Shown: piece by piece, positions 16,447 through 25,430 of the stretch | Position numbering within the stretch: the stretch's first letter is position 1 | How the letters are laid out: the number at the start of each line of letters is the position of its first letter | Assembly: GCA_004359425.1 (NCBI GenBank) | Contig: PTEU01000006.1 | Coordinates: 38,509 to 100,987, forward strand | DNA length: 62,479 nucleotides | Direction: 5' to 3' | DNA from: Ideonella sp. MAG2 | Lineage (GTDB): Bacteria; Pseudomonadota; Gammaproteobacteria; Burkholderiales; Burkholderiaceae_C | Position numbers and translations under genes: made by a program | Notes under the pieces: model-generated | The model's input: only the letters and a program-made list of their open reading frames with translations | Told to the model about the DNA's origin: nothing | Database searches by the model: none

Positions 16447-17639
16447 CCCATTCTCAATCACGCCGAATTGCCATCATGGGCATTCGAGGTGTGCCCGCGC
16501 AACACGGTGGATTCGAAACTTTTGCTGAGCGTTTGGCTCCTTATCTCGTACGTTGCGGGTGGGAAGTCACAATCTACTGCCAAGAGGACGACAAGGAACC
16601 GATCCGTGAATCTGATTGGGAGGGCGTGCGCCGAATCCATATTGGGGTCGGTGAGGACACCGCCGTCAACAGCATTCGCTTTGACTGGGCCTGCATCCAA
16701 CATGCGGTGCGAGAAAAAGCCCCCCTGGTCTTGACGCTTGGTTACAACACGGCCCTGCTGGGGCTGCGCCTGCGTTTGGCGGGCATCAGCCATGTCATCA
16801 ATATGGATGGCATCGAGTGGGCACGCGACAAATGGGGTCCTTTGGCCAAGATTTGGCTGTACCTCAACGACTGGGCGGGCTGCTTGGGCGGGCACCATCT
16901 TTTGGCCGACCACCCCATGATTGCGCGCCACCTGGCCAGTCGGGTGAACAAGCGCAAAATCAGCACCATTCCTTACGGGACGGACATCATTCGGCAGGCC
17001 TCGGTCAGCCTGTTGGAGCCCTTGGGCCTGGAGTCTGGGCAGTTTGTCACCATGATCGCCCGGGCCGAGCCCGAGAACTCTGTCTTTGAAATCGTCCAAG
17101 CCTTTTCGGCGCGGCCACGGGGGGTCAAATTGCTGGTGTTGGGCAGCTACAAGCCTCAGCAAAACCCTTTTCATGCCAAAGTCATGGCCGCGGCCAGCCA
17201 AGAAGTGGTGTTCGCCGGGGCCATCTATGACCATGAGCTGGTGAACGCTTTGCGCTTCCACGGGCTACTTTATTTGCATGGACACCAAGTAGGAGGCACA
17301 AATCCGTCACTGGTTGAGGCCATGGGTGCGGGAAATCCGGTTCTGGCGCACGACAATCGCTTCAACCGCTGGGTGGTTCGTGAGGGCGCTTGGTATTTCA
17401 AGGATTCGGACGGCTGTGCCGAAGCTTTGGATGCTTTGCTGGCTGACTCTGAAGAACGCCAACGGATGTCGCGTGCCAACCGGCAGAGGGCTGTAGAGGC
17501 CTTCAGTTGGCCCGTGGTTTTGTCTCAATATGAAGTGACGCTGAACGTCCTGTATGGGCGTGCTGCAGGGGCGGGCGGCGACGTGACTCCACCCTATGCG
17601 GGCAGCCTAGATACTGTGAATACGATTGATTTGCTATGA
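16443..17639 (+). CDS. Glycosyltransferase family 4 with DUF1972 N-terminal domain
   Basis: A 398-residue GT4 enzyme. The N-terminal domain has the DUF1972 signature (MGIRGVPAQHGGFETFAERL) seen in rhamnosyl- and galactosyltransferases of polysaccharide loci. The C-terminal domain holds the GT4 donor-binding part with GTNPSLVEAMGAGNPVLAHD. It probably adds a sugar to the lipid-linked repeat unit on the cytoplasmic face. First complete gene of the exopolysaccharide part, with ATGA overlaps on both sides. It is the family-4 gene closest to the aminoacyl-carrier set. Confidence 0.92.
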   Translation: MTHSQSRRIAIMGIRGVPAQHGGFETFAERLAPYLVRCGWEVTIYCQEDDKEPIRESDWEGVRRIHIGVGEDTAVNSIRFDWACIQHAVREKAPLVLTLGYNTALLGLRLRLAGISHVINMDGIEWARDKWGPLAKIWLYLNDWAGCLGGHHLLADHPMIARHLASRVNKRKISTIPYGTDIIRQASVSLLEPLGLESGQFVTMIARAEPENSVFEIVQAFSARPRGVKLLVLGSYKPQQNPFHAKVMAAASQEVVFAGAIYDHELVNALRFHGLLYLHGHQVGGTNPSLVEAMGAGNPVLAHDNRFNRWVVREGAWYFKDSDGCAEALDALLADSEERQRMSRANRQRAVEAFSWPVVLSQYEVTLNVLYGRAAGAGGDVTPPYAGSLDTVNTIDLL

Positions 17640-18739
17640 ACCCGACCCGCCAAGCCTCTGTCAGTCTGGCCCGTGCGCTCCGCTTTGTGGTGGGGCTCTT
17701 GGTCGTGGCCAGCCTGGGTGCCTGCGGCAGCCTGAAGCCGCCAGCGCAGGCCTCTGGGCCGGTGCCATTTTTGCGTCTTGACCTCGACGGTACGGTCGCC
17801 GCAGGCCAAAGAGGCGGTGAAGCCGGGGCGCTTGAGGTCGAACCCGCCTTGCCGCCCTATCGGTTTGGCGTTGGCGATGAGTTTGATCTGCGTGTCCCCG
17901 ACGCGCCTCAGTTTGATTTGGCTCTGAAGGTACGGCCCGACGGCAAGGTCAGCCTGCCCATGGTCGGCACCCTGCATGTCAAGGGGCGGTCTCCTGAAGA
18001 TGTGCAAGACGAAGTCAGGGAGCGTCTGACAGCCCTGGCAGGAGGGCCTGGCAATCGCGAATACCTGCTGCACACCAATGACGAGCTGGAGATCAAATTC
18101 CCCTACGTCCCCACGCTGAATGAATCCGTGCGCATCAGGCCCGACGGCAAGCTGCAATTGCAGATGGTGGGGGTGATCCAGGCCGAGGGCTTGAGCCCTG
18201 AGGAATTGCAGGCCCAACTCAAACAGCGCTACGCCAAGTTTTTGCGCTCGCCCGAGGTGTCGGTGCTGGTGAAAACTTTTGGCACCCAAAATGTGCGCGT
18301 GGGCGGTGAGGGCACGGGCCGAGCTGGCTTGGCCAATTTGCGGCCCAACATCATTGCGCGCAGCACACAGGCGACCCAAGTCTTTGTGGGGGGCGAGGTG
18401 GCACGGCCAGGCGTCCTAGCATATCGCCCGGGCTTGTCGCTGCTCCAAGCGCTGATCGAGGCCGGGGGCCAACTCCCCAGCGGCGACGTGACCCAGATGG
18501 TCATTCTGCGCCGTGGTGCCAACGACAAGGTAGAGGTCTTCCCGCTGCGCCTGTCGGCCAACTATTTCCGAGCACCTGATCGAGATGTACAGCTTCAGCC
18601 CTTTGATGTGGTGCTCTTGCCAAAATCTGGCATCTCCACATTGGGCGATCAGTTGAACCAGTACGTCTTCAATCTGTTCCCGCTGATCCGGAACAGCGCC
18701 CTTGGCCTGTCCTATAACTTGCGTTCCAACAATCCTTGA
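17636..18739 (+). CDS. Outer-membrane polysaccharide export lipoprotein (Wza-like)
   Basis: A 367-residue secretory lipoprotein (lipobox LGAC) of the polysaccharide export family. It has two successive Poly_export-type units: about residues 76-135 (RPDGKVSLPMVG) and about 142-220 (RPDGKLQLQMVG, then the RSPEVSV strand), followed by an SLBB domain near VFVGGEVARPGVLAYRPG and a C-terminal helix. It would form the outer-membrane channel for the polymer. It lies between a glycosyltransferase (ATGA overlap) and the chain-length regulator. Confidence 0.92.
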   Translation: MNPTRQASVSLARALRFVVGLLVVASLGACGSLKPPAQASGPVPFLRLDLDGTVAAGQRGGEAGALEVEPALPPYRFGVGDEFDLRVPDAPQFDLALKVRPDGKVSLPMVGTLHVKGRSPEDVQDEVRERLTALAGGPGNREYLLHTNDELEIKFPYVPTLNESVRIRPDGKLQLQMVGVIQAEGLSPEELQAQLKQRYAKFLRSPEVSVLVKTFGTQNVRVGGEGTGRAGLANLRPNIIARSTQATQVFVGGEVARPGVLAYRPGLSLLQALIEAGGQLPSGDVTQMVILRRGANDKVEVFPLRLSANYFRAPDRDVQLQPFDVVLLPKSGISTLGDQLNQYVFNLFPLIRNSALGLSYNLRSNNP

Positions 18740-18765
18740 GCGCAGGCCAAACCCTCCACTGCCCC

Positions 18766-20133
18766 ATGTCGTCCACCCAGTCCCTTTTTAGTCCACCAGG
18801 TCATGCTGTGGAGTCACCGTTGACTCTGCAAGATGGCTTGGCCATGTTGGCCCGCCAGGCTGTTCTGATCTTGCTCACCATGGCCGTGTTAACGGCCGTC
18901 ACGGTGTGGTTGTTGGGCGGGCAAAAAAAGGTCTACACCACGACCGCGCGCATCTGGATTCAGACCGAACAGCAAGGGACGCCGGCCTTTTTGTCGGGCT
19001 TGGCGGCATTTCGTGATTCGCCCTATCCCGACCCGGTGGCGCGCAAGATCGAAACCGAGATGGAGTTGTTGCTGACCCGCTCCAACGCGGCCGATGTCAT
19101 CCGCCGTTTCAAGCTGACCGAGGACCAGTTGGCCTTCAAGCCGATGGACCATGTGAAGAACAAAGTGTCCAAGCTTCTCGGCATTGAGGACAGCTATGCC
19201 GGGCAAACCGCCAAGGCTGGCCCCCCCGTGGATGCGTTGGTCGACCAGTTGCTCAAGGGCATCAAGATCAGCCCCCGGCGCTCTGGCACTGCGGACACCT
19301 CCTCCAACGTGTTGGAGATTGAGCTGGAGTCCACGGATGGTGAATTGGCCCCCAAAATCTTGGCGGCCCTCATCGACGGCTACCTGAAGCTCTCGGCCGA
19401 GCAGTCCCAGCAACAAGCCACCACCACCAGCCGCTTGATCGAGCGGCAAATGATCCAGGCGCGTGACGAATTGCGGGCCGTCGAAGGCGAGATCACTGAG
19501 GTCTTGATGCGTCAAGCGCGGCGTGCCGAGGCGGATGGTACTGGCGGCTCCCTGGTAACGGCGCGGACCGGCACCTCGCTGCAGGGTGAGGTTGATGGTG
19601 GTAGTGGGCAGCTCAAGAACCACATGATGGAGTTGCAAATTCAGCTCGATCAGGCAAGGCAGCTCTATACGGACGATGCGGAGCCTGTGAAGGCCGTCAA
19701 ACGTCGGCTGGCTGCGGCGGAGTCGCGTTTGCGCCAGGGCATGGGTGATGGCGTCAAGACCAGCGCCGAGATCAGCCGCTTAGAGCGGCAGCGCAATTTG
19801 GCTCAAGAGCGCTATGTCGAGCTGCGCAAGCGGCTCGACCAAATTGAGCTCTATTTGCAGGCCAATCAAGAAGAGAATCAAGCCCGCACCGTGGTCGACA
19901 ACGCCAGTGCGGCCTCGGGCTCCGGCAAAGCCAAGCAACTCATGTTGATGGCACTCGGCCCGATTTTGGGCCTGGCCTTGGGCCTGTTGCTGGCGGGCGT
20001 GCGAGAGTTCATGGACGGACGCATGCGCTCGCCCAAAGATGTCAGGCAGACCTTGGGCCTGCCGGTATTGGGCCAGGTCAGTGAGTTGAGCCGTAGGGCG
20101 CGCCGTTCGTTGGAACAGCACAGAGGTGGGTGA
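18766..20133 (+). CDS. Polysaccharide chain-length determinant (Wzz/GumC family)
   Basis: A 455-residue inner-membrane co-polymerase. Two transmembrane helices (about 29-49 and 397-418) flank a large periplasmic coiled-coil domain rich in Q, R and E, as in GumC/Wzc-type proteins. No kinase domain is fused; a separate CpsD-like ATPase follows. It controls polymer length together with the Wzy polymerase and the export lipoprotein. I chose the ATG at 18766; a TTG at 18736 overlapping the upstream stop would add ten residues and is also plausible. Confidence 0.9.
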   Translation: MSSTQSLFSPPGHAVESPLTLQDGLAMLARQAVLILLTMAVLTAVTVWLLGGQKKVYTTTARIWIQTEQQGTPAFLSGLAAFRDSPYPDPVARKIETEMELLLTRSNAADVIRRFKLTEDQLAFKPMDHVKNKVSKLLGIEDSYAGQTAKAGPPVDALVDQLLKGIKISPRRSGTADTSSNVLEIELESTDGELAPKILAALIDGYLKLSAEQSQQQATTTSRLIERQMIQARDELRAVEGEITEVLMRQARRAEADGTGGSLVTARTGTSLQGEVDGGSGQLKNHMMELQIQLDQARQLYTDDAEPVKAVKRRLAAAESRLRQGMGDGVKTSAEISRLERQRNLAQERYVELRKRLDQIELYLQANQEENQARTVVDNASAASGSGKAKQLMLMALGPILGLALGLLLAGVREFMDGRMRSPKDVRQTLGLPVLGQVSELSRRARRSLEQHRGG

Positions 20134-20137
20134 GCGC

Positions 20138-20779
20138 ATGTTTTCCAAGTTGTTCGGCGGCTCAGACTTGCCTTCGGTAGACACCCTGGCCGTGGATCGC
20201 ATGGCCTTGCATTTGAGACATGACAACGAAGGTTCGGTTGAAGGCCGGGTGTTTGTGGTCACCAGTGCCAAACCCGGTGAAGGTAAGTCTCTGATCGCGC
20301 GGCTGTTAGCACAAGCGGCCTCACGGCATCAAGAGGGCGATGTCTTGCTGATCGATGCCGGCATCACCGCCAACCCGGGCGAGGCGGCGTCTGCGGGCTT
20401 GGCCGAGTTGTTGGCAGGCGCACCGCTGGACGGTCTGGTCACCCAATCATCCACGCCCTGTCTGTGGCAGCTCTGGCGTGGCAACAGCTATCACGCGAGC
20501 CAACTCTTTCGGGGTGCTCGCCTGCGCGCAGCGCTTGACAAGGTGCGCACTCGCTTTCCCTTGACCATCATTGACGCCCCGGAACTCGCGGCCTGCGGGG
20601 CCTTGTTGGCCTTGGTCGATCAGGCCATTGTGGTGGTCGACACACGGGTCACCACGGGCGAGGCTGTCAAGCAAGCGTTGGATACGGCACTGGGTGTCGC
20701 CGGTGTCGGCCAAGACCGCATTGCGGGTGTCGTGTTGAACCGGCAATCTCAGCGGCAAATTCGCTGGACGGGCGGCTGA
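20138..20779 (+). CDS. CpsD/CapB-like P-loop ATPase
   Basis: A 213-residue cytoplasmic protein of the bacterial tyrosine kinase family that partners chain-length regulators. Walker A is SAKPGEGKS. The Walker A' motif reads LLIDAG, where autokinases have a second Asp (DxD), and Walker B is TIIDAP. No tyrosine cluster is present at the C-terminus. It may therefore bind nucleotide and regulate polymerisation without tyrosine autophosphorylation. It overlaps the chain-length gene and is coupled by TGATG to the polymerase. Confidence 0.82.
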   Translation: MFSKLFGGSDLPSVDTLAVDRMALHLRHDNEGSVEGRVFVVTSAKPGEGKSLIARLLAQAASRHQEGDVLLIDAGITANPGEAASAGLAELLAGAPLDGLVTQSSTPCLWQLWRGNSYHASQLFRGARLRAALDKVRTRFPLTIIDAPELAACGALLALVDQAIVVVDTRVTTGEAVKQALDTALGVAGVGQDRIAGVVLNRQSQRQIRWTGG

Positions 20780-22260
20780 TGCGCGGCGGGCTCCCCCTGT
20801 TGGAGGCCGCCTTCTGGTCGCTTCTGGCCTGTGGAGCAGCGGTGGTCTCGGCCATGGTGATGGTGGGGGTGTCGCCCACCAAGTCCATCGCCATGGTGGC
20901 CGCCGTCCTGTTTGCTTGCACCTTTCTTTGGCTGCGCCATTACCGGGCGAGCTTGTTGGCATTGAGCTTCGGTCTCGTGCCCATGGACATGAGCAAAGCC
21001 GTGTTCCCACCGGTGGAGCTGTACTACTCTCCCGGCCTTTATTTGTACGCTCCGCAGGCGCTGTCTCTGGTGCTGCTGGGCATGGCCTTTGTTCGCTGGT
21101 TCATGGTCACCAAGACACTGCCCAAGCTGGAGTGGACGGACGGCTTTGTGGCCATCTTCCTGGCCTGGGTCTGGATCTCGGCCCTGGGCTCCCCCCAGGG
21201 TGGCCTGGCCTTGGCCACAGCGCTGGCCTACTCGCTCATTGTGGCGGCCTACTATGCGACGGTGGTTTCGGTGCGGGAGATGCGCGACGTACGGGCCATC
21301 TTGTTGGGCGTTGGGGTAATCGTTCTGCTGCAACTGATTTGGGTGGCCGCTCAGGTGGTGACCAAACAGCCCTTGGGTTTGCCCGGGAGCAAAAACGAAT
21401 CCTCCGCCTTCATGGTGACTTTTGGTGGCATGGGGGAGGCCATTCGCCCCGGTGGTTTCACCGGCCACCCCAATGGCTTGGCGCACCATATGGTGATGGT
21501 GATTCCCGTGGCCTTGTCGCTGGCCCTGCTGGGCTATCGCTTTGTCTCAGCGCGGGTGCTGGCCTTTGTGTGGGCGGTGTTGCTGGTGGCGGCGGTGATG
21601 CTGGCGCAGACTTTGTCGCGCGGCGGCTGGTTGTCCGCAGGGGTTGCCGGGGTGGTGCTCTTTATCGTCATGACGCGCTTGGGGGCCGTCTCGGGGCGTC
21701 GCCTGGCTGGCGCTGTGCTGTTGTCGATTGGCGCACTGATGCTTTTGGTGGCCATTTTCCCGCAGACCATTTTGCGGCTCACGGAGTCGGATGACCGCTC
21801 CTTAGAAGGGCGCTTGGTGTTGAATGACCAGGCCATGGCCATCATCGAAGGCAATCCCTGGGCGGGGGTGGGCCTGGGTGCTTACAACCGCTCTACCTAT
21901 GCCCATACCGGCCCACTCTACGCGACTGTTTCGGAAGACTTTCAAAAGCAGTTGAGAAGCGTGGTGGTACACAACGGCTACTTGCTCATGACGGCGGAAC
22001 TGGGCCTGCCGGCCCTGGGGCTGTTCTTGGTGATTTTGGCCAAATTCCTGCTGACACCATGGCCGCTCAAGCGGTTCCGAGACCCGGTCTTGCTGACCTT
22101 GGCCATGGGCTTGTTCGCCAGTCTTTTGGGCCAAGCCATCTATTTCAGCTCCGACAACTATTACGTTGATCAGCGTGTGGCCATGCTGTGGATGACGGCG
22201 GGCTTGTTGCGCGCGGTCACCCGTCTCGCCAGCCAATCGTCTGACGGGTCGGGCGCATGA
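20779..22260 (+). CDS. O-antigen ligase/Wzy-type polysaccharide polymerase
   Basis: A 493-residue integral membrane protein with about twelve hydrophobic helices and one long periplasmic loop. The loop contains the Wzy_C hallmarks: GGFTGHPNGLAHHM early, SRGGWLSA in the following helix, and the GVGLGAYNRSTYAH to VVHNGYLLMTAELG block. It probably polymerises repeat units of the exopolysaccharide in the periplasm. The gene position after the chain-length regulator and ATPase and before the flippase fits this role better than lipid A ligation. Confidence 0.9.
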   Translation: MRGGLPLLEAAFWSLLACGAAVVSAMVMVGVSPTKSIAMVAAVLFACTFLWLRHYRASLLALSFGLVPMDMSKAVFPPVELYYSPGLYLYAPQALSLVLLGMAFVRWFMVTKTLPKLEWTDGFVAIFLAWVWISALGSPQGGLALATALAYSLIVAAYYATVVSVREMRDVRAILLGVGVIVLLQLIWVAAQVVTKQPLGLPGSKNESSAFMVTFGGMGEAIRPGGFTGHPNGLAHHMVMVIPVALSLALLGYRFVSARVLAFVWAVLLVAAVMLAQTLSRGGWLSAGVAGVVLFIVMTRLGAVSGRRLAGAVLLSIGALMLLVAIFPQTILRLTESDDRSLEGRLVLNDQAMAIIEGNPWAGVGLGAYNRSTYAHTGPLYATVSEDFQKQLRSVVVHNGYLLMTAELGLPALGLFLVILAKFLLTPWPLKRFRDPVLLTLAMGLFASLLGQAIYFSSDNYYVDQRVAMLWMTAGLLRAVTRLASQSSDGSGA

Positions 22261-23462
22261 AAAAGCCCAGCACCTTGTGGTCGGCCCTGGGGTCGGCGGT
22301 GTTTCTGCGCTTGGTCATGGCGGTGGTCAACTTTGGCCAGTTTTGGGTCTTCACACGCCTGCTGGCGGCCGACGAATTGGGCGGCTACTCGCTGATTCTG
22401 GGCGTGATGATGATGCTGCACGCCATGCCCTTGTTGGGCCTCTCTGTACCTTTGATCCGGCGAGTGGCCACAGACCCTGACAAGGCTTCCATTGAAGTCT
22501 CCAACGCCCTTGCACTGAGTGTGCCCATGGCGCTGGTGATCGCCCTTGGCGTCTTTCTCTATGGGGTGACAAAGTTTCAGCCTGCTCTGCACGGCCCCAT
22601 GGCTTGCTTGGCGTTGACGATGATTCCCGTGGCCTGGATCTTGGTGGCCGAATGCGCACTGTTGGGCAAGGAGCGCATGGATGTCATCACCAAAGTTCAG
22701 GGCCTGGAAGCGGTGGGTCGCTTGGTCTTCGGTGTTCTCGCGATTCAACTGGGCTATGGCCTACAAGGCATCTTCGTCTGCATCTTGGTGCTGCGAACTC
22801 TGGTGGCGCTCTACTACAAAGTCTCGTCCCTGGTGCCCGAGGTTCGGTGGTCCTGGGTGTCTCGTCCAGTGCAGCGCCGTAATCTCGGCGAGATTCCTAC
22901 TTTCATCGGCATTGTGGTGTTGGCGGCTCTGGTGGTGAGGGTCGATGTTCTTGTGCTGGAGCACACGCGCGATCTGACCGAAGTGGCTCTCTTGGCCGCA
23001 GGTGCGCGGCTTTATGAGGCCGCTCTGATGGTGCCTACCATGGCGGCTCAGGCCTTGATGCCGACCTTGGCCCGCATATGCTTGGCAGTGGCGGCCTTGG
23101 TGCTGCTGCTGGCTTTATTCCTGCTCACGGGGCCATATGGGGCGGTGGGGGCCGCCTGGGCCGCGCTGATCGCGCATGTGGTGAGGCTGGGTTTGCGTGT
23201 TCGTTGGGCGGCTGGCCGCATGTCTTTTCCAGCGCTGCCGGGGTCCGCCATCCGCCACTTGTTTGGCATGGTGATGGGCATGTTCGGCCTGCGCTTGGTA
23301 CACCTGCTGCATCCCGCTGCGGAGCCCCTGTGGGCCATGAGCGTGGGCTTGCTGGCGTGGTACATGACGGCACGCCTGACCGGTGTGCTGCGGTATGGCT
23401 GGTGGTTGCGGCTCAAAGATTGGCGGGCAAGCACCGGGCGGCGGGGGGAGTCTGAGCGATGA
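22257..23462 (+). CDS. wzx: Wzx-type polysaccharide flippase, probably internally deleted
   Basis: A membrane protein of the oligosaccharide flippase (MOP) family that would move lipid-linked repeat units across the inner membrane. Helices 1-8 are recognisable (first helix FLRLVMAVVNFGQFWVF; periplasmic RVDVLVLEHTRD region). After MPTLAR (residue about 273, near 23077) it goes directly to a helix ending in GPYGAVGAAWAALI, which normally belongs to helices 11-12. About two helices (60-90 residues) seem lost in frame, leaving 401 residues. ATGA overlaps join it to wzy and the next glycosyltransferase. Transport activity is doubtful if the sequence is right. Confidence 0.85.
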   Translation: MKKPSTLWSALGSAVFLRLVMAVVNFGQFWVFTRLLAADELGGYSLILGVMMMLHAMPLLGLSVPLIRRVATDPDKASIEVSNALALSVPMALVIALGVFLYGVTKFQPALHGPMACLALTMIPVAWILVAECALLGKERMDVITKVQGLEAVGRLVFGVLAIQLGYGLQGIFVCILVLRTLVALYYKVSSLVPEVRWSWVSRPVQRRNLGEIPTFIGIVVLAALVVRVDVLVLEHTRDLTEVALLAAGARLYEAALMVPTMAAQALMPTLARICLAVAALVLLLALFLLTGPYGAVGAAWAALIAHVVRLGLRVRWAAGRMSFPALPGSAIRHLFGMVMGMFGLRLVHLLHPAAEPLWAMSVGLLAWYMTARLTGVLRYGWWLRLKDWRASTGRRGESER

Positions 23463-24574
23463 GGATTCTGCACCTCGACCCCGACGACATTGACAACCCC
23501 TTCTCTGGCGGTGGCCCTATCCGTACCTTGCAGTTGTATAGGCGCATGGCCCGCCACCACGAGATCACCGTGTTGACGCCGACCTTCCAGGGCTCCACGC
23601 CGGAGTTGGTCCGGGAGGGCATTCGCTACCTGCGCTTAGGCCGCAGGGTCAGGAACCACGGCTCCTCTCACCACATCACCTATCTGTGGCATCTGCCCGC
23701 TGCGGTAAGACGCCTCGCCCACGACCTCTTGGTGGAAGACTTCATGCCACCCTGCGGGGCCACCCACGTTCCCCTGCTGCGCCGCCGCCAGCAGCCGCAT
23801 ATTGCCTCGGTGCAGTGGTTCAGCGCGTGGGACTACACCCGCAAGCTCAAACTGCCCTTTCACTGGGGCCAGCAGGTGGGCTTAAAGCTGTACAACAACT
23901 TCATTGTCCTGACGCCCTCCATGAAAGAAACCATTCGGCGTTGGAATCACGGCGCGCGCTGCGATGTCATTCCCAACGGGGTGGACGATGACTTGTTTGA
24001 TGTACCCCAGGAGGCTGGCCAAGGCATCTTGTTCTTGGGGCGTGTGGAAATTGGTACCAAGGGCATCGACCTCTTGCTGCAAGCCTATGCCGTGATGCCA
24101 CCTGAAAATCGGCCACCACTGACCATCGCCGGCACCCTGCAGGAGCCCGAGCAGTTGCAAGCCTGCTTGCAGCGCTGGGGCTTGGAAGGCAAAGTGCGGC
24201 TGTTTGGGCGGTACAGCGCCGAGCAGCGCCGCGAGCTGCTGAGAAGCCATCGCTGCCTGGCCATGCCTTCACGCATTGAGACCTTTGGGTTGACAGTGGC
24301 CGAGGCCAATGCGGCGGCTAAGCCCGCCGTGGTGTGGGACCAGGCCCCCATGAACGAGGTCTCCTCGCCGGCATGCTGGCGCGTCAAGCCTTTTGATGTG
24401 GAGGCCTACAGCCAAGCATTGCTGCAAGCCTGCGCTGCGCCTGACCATGAACTTCTGCGCAGAGGGGAGGTCGCCAGAAGCCACGCTCGGCGATTTAATT
24501 GGGATACTGTCGCGGCCATGCAAATGGCTGTGTACGAAGAAGTTCAAGACCGATGGCTGCATGCCCGAGTCTGA
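23459..24574 (+). CDS. Glycosyltransferase family 4
   Basis: A 371-residue GT4 enzyme. The N-terminal nucleotide-fold has DNPFSGGGPIRT near the start; the C-terminal domain has VIPNGVDDD, FLGRVEIGTKGIDLLL and the E-x7-E type motif region in PSRIETFGLTVAEANAAAKP. It probably transfers one sugar of the repeat unit. The start overlaps the flippase stop (ATGA at 23459). Acceptor and donor sugars cannot be told from sequence. Confidence 0.92.
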   Translation: MRILHLDPDDIDNPFSGGGPIRTLQLYRRMARHHEITVLTPTFQGSTPELVREGIRYLRLGRRVRNHGSSHHITYLWHLPAAVRRLAHDLLVEDFMPPCGATHVPLLRRRQQPHIASVQWFSAWDYTRKLKLPFHWGQQVGLKLYNNFIVLTPSMKETIRRWNHGARCDVIPNGVDDDLFDVPQEAGQGILFLGRVEIGTKGIDLLLQAYAVMPPENRPPLTIAGTLQEPEQLQACLQRWGLEGKVRLFGRYSAEQRRELLRSHRCLAMPSRIETFGLTVAEANAAAKPAVVWDQAPMNEVSSPACWRVKPFDVEAYSQALLQACAAPDHELLRRGEVARSHARRFNWDTVAAMQMAVYEEVQDRWLHARV

Positions 24575-24589
24575 CGAAGCCATGCTGCC

Positions 24590-25423
24590 ATGATGTTGAT
24601 TCAATTGCTTCGTAAAACGGTGGTCAGGTTGTTGCAGCCTGATGCCCGCAACTCTCTGGCCATCGCCTTGCTGCTGTCTGGCCATGACCGTTGGCCCAAA
24701 CCTGTGAGCGCCTGGCCAGAGCGCAAAGTCTTGGTGATCAGCCCGCATGCAGATGACGAGGCCATTGGCTGCGGCGGCACAGTGCTCAAGCATGTGGCCG
24801 AAGGCGCTGCCGTCACGGTCGTGCATCTCACAGACGGACGCAATGGCTGCAAGCGCCTGCAAGACCCTCAGTTGCCGCCGGACGAACGCGCGGCGCTGGT
24901 GGCTTGGGTGAAACAGACTCGGCACGATGAAGCCGCTGCCTGGGCGGCTGGGGCTGGCGTGCAGTCTGCGGAGTTTTTGAACCTGCCAGACAGCGAAGTT
25001 CAGGCTTCTGCCCATGCGGTGGCGGGCCTGCAAGCAGTGCTTGAGCGTGTGCAACCCGAGTTGATCTATGTCCCAGCGCTGACCGACCTTTTGGAAGACC
25101 ATTGGCGAGCAAATCTGTTGCTGGACGCGGCGCTGCGCGCGGCAGAGGCAGGCTGGCAAGACCGCCTGCTTTTGCGCAGCTATGAGGTTTGGAGCCCGCT
25201 TCCGGCCAATCGGGTGGTGGACATCACGGCCGAGTTTGCGCGCAAGCAAGAGCTGCTGGGCCTGTACAAAAGCCAATTGGCCGATGTGGACTACTGCCGA
25301 GCTGTTGAGGGCCTCAACGCCTATCGCTCGACCATGCTGCCGCGAACCGGGCAGGGCTTTGCTGAGGCCTTTTTGGAAGCCAGCCTACCCGGTTGGCGGG
25401 CCATCTTGGCGGCCCGTCGCTGA
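24590..25423 (+). CDS. PIG-L/LmbE family deacetylase
   Basis: A 277-residue zinc-dependent deacetylase. The metal motif is seen in SPHADDEAIGCGGT (HxDD), with the later TDLLEDHWRAN block providing the third ligand. PIG-L enzymes remove N-acetyl groups from GlcNAc-type sugars on lipids, small thiols or antibiotics. Placed between a glycosyltransferase and a GNAT acetyltransferase, it may expose an amine on the repeat unit. An exposed amine would be a suitable acceptor for an aminoacyl group from the carrier-protein pathway, which is an inference. Confidence 0.9.
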   Translation: MMLIQLLRKTVVRLLQPDARNSLAIALLLSGHDRWPKPVSAWPERKVLVISPHADDEAIGCGGTVLKHVAEGAAVTVVHLTDGRNGCKRLQDPQLPPDERAALVAWVKQTRHDEAAAWAAGAGVQSAEFLNLPDSEVQASAHAVAGLQAVLERVQPELIYVPALTDLLEDHWRANLLLDAALRAAEAGWQDRLLLRSYEVWSPLPANRVVDITAEFARKQELLGLYKSQLADVDYCRAVEGLNAYRSTMLPRTGQGFAEAFLEASLPGWRAILAARR

Positions 25424-25430
25424 GGTCACT

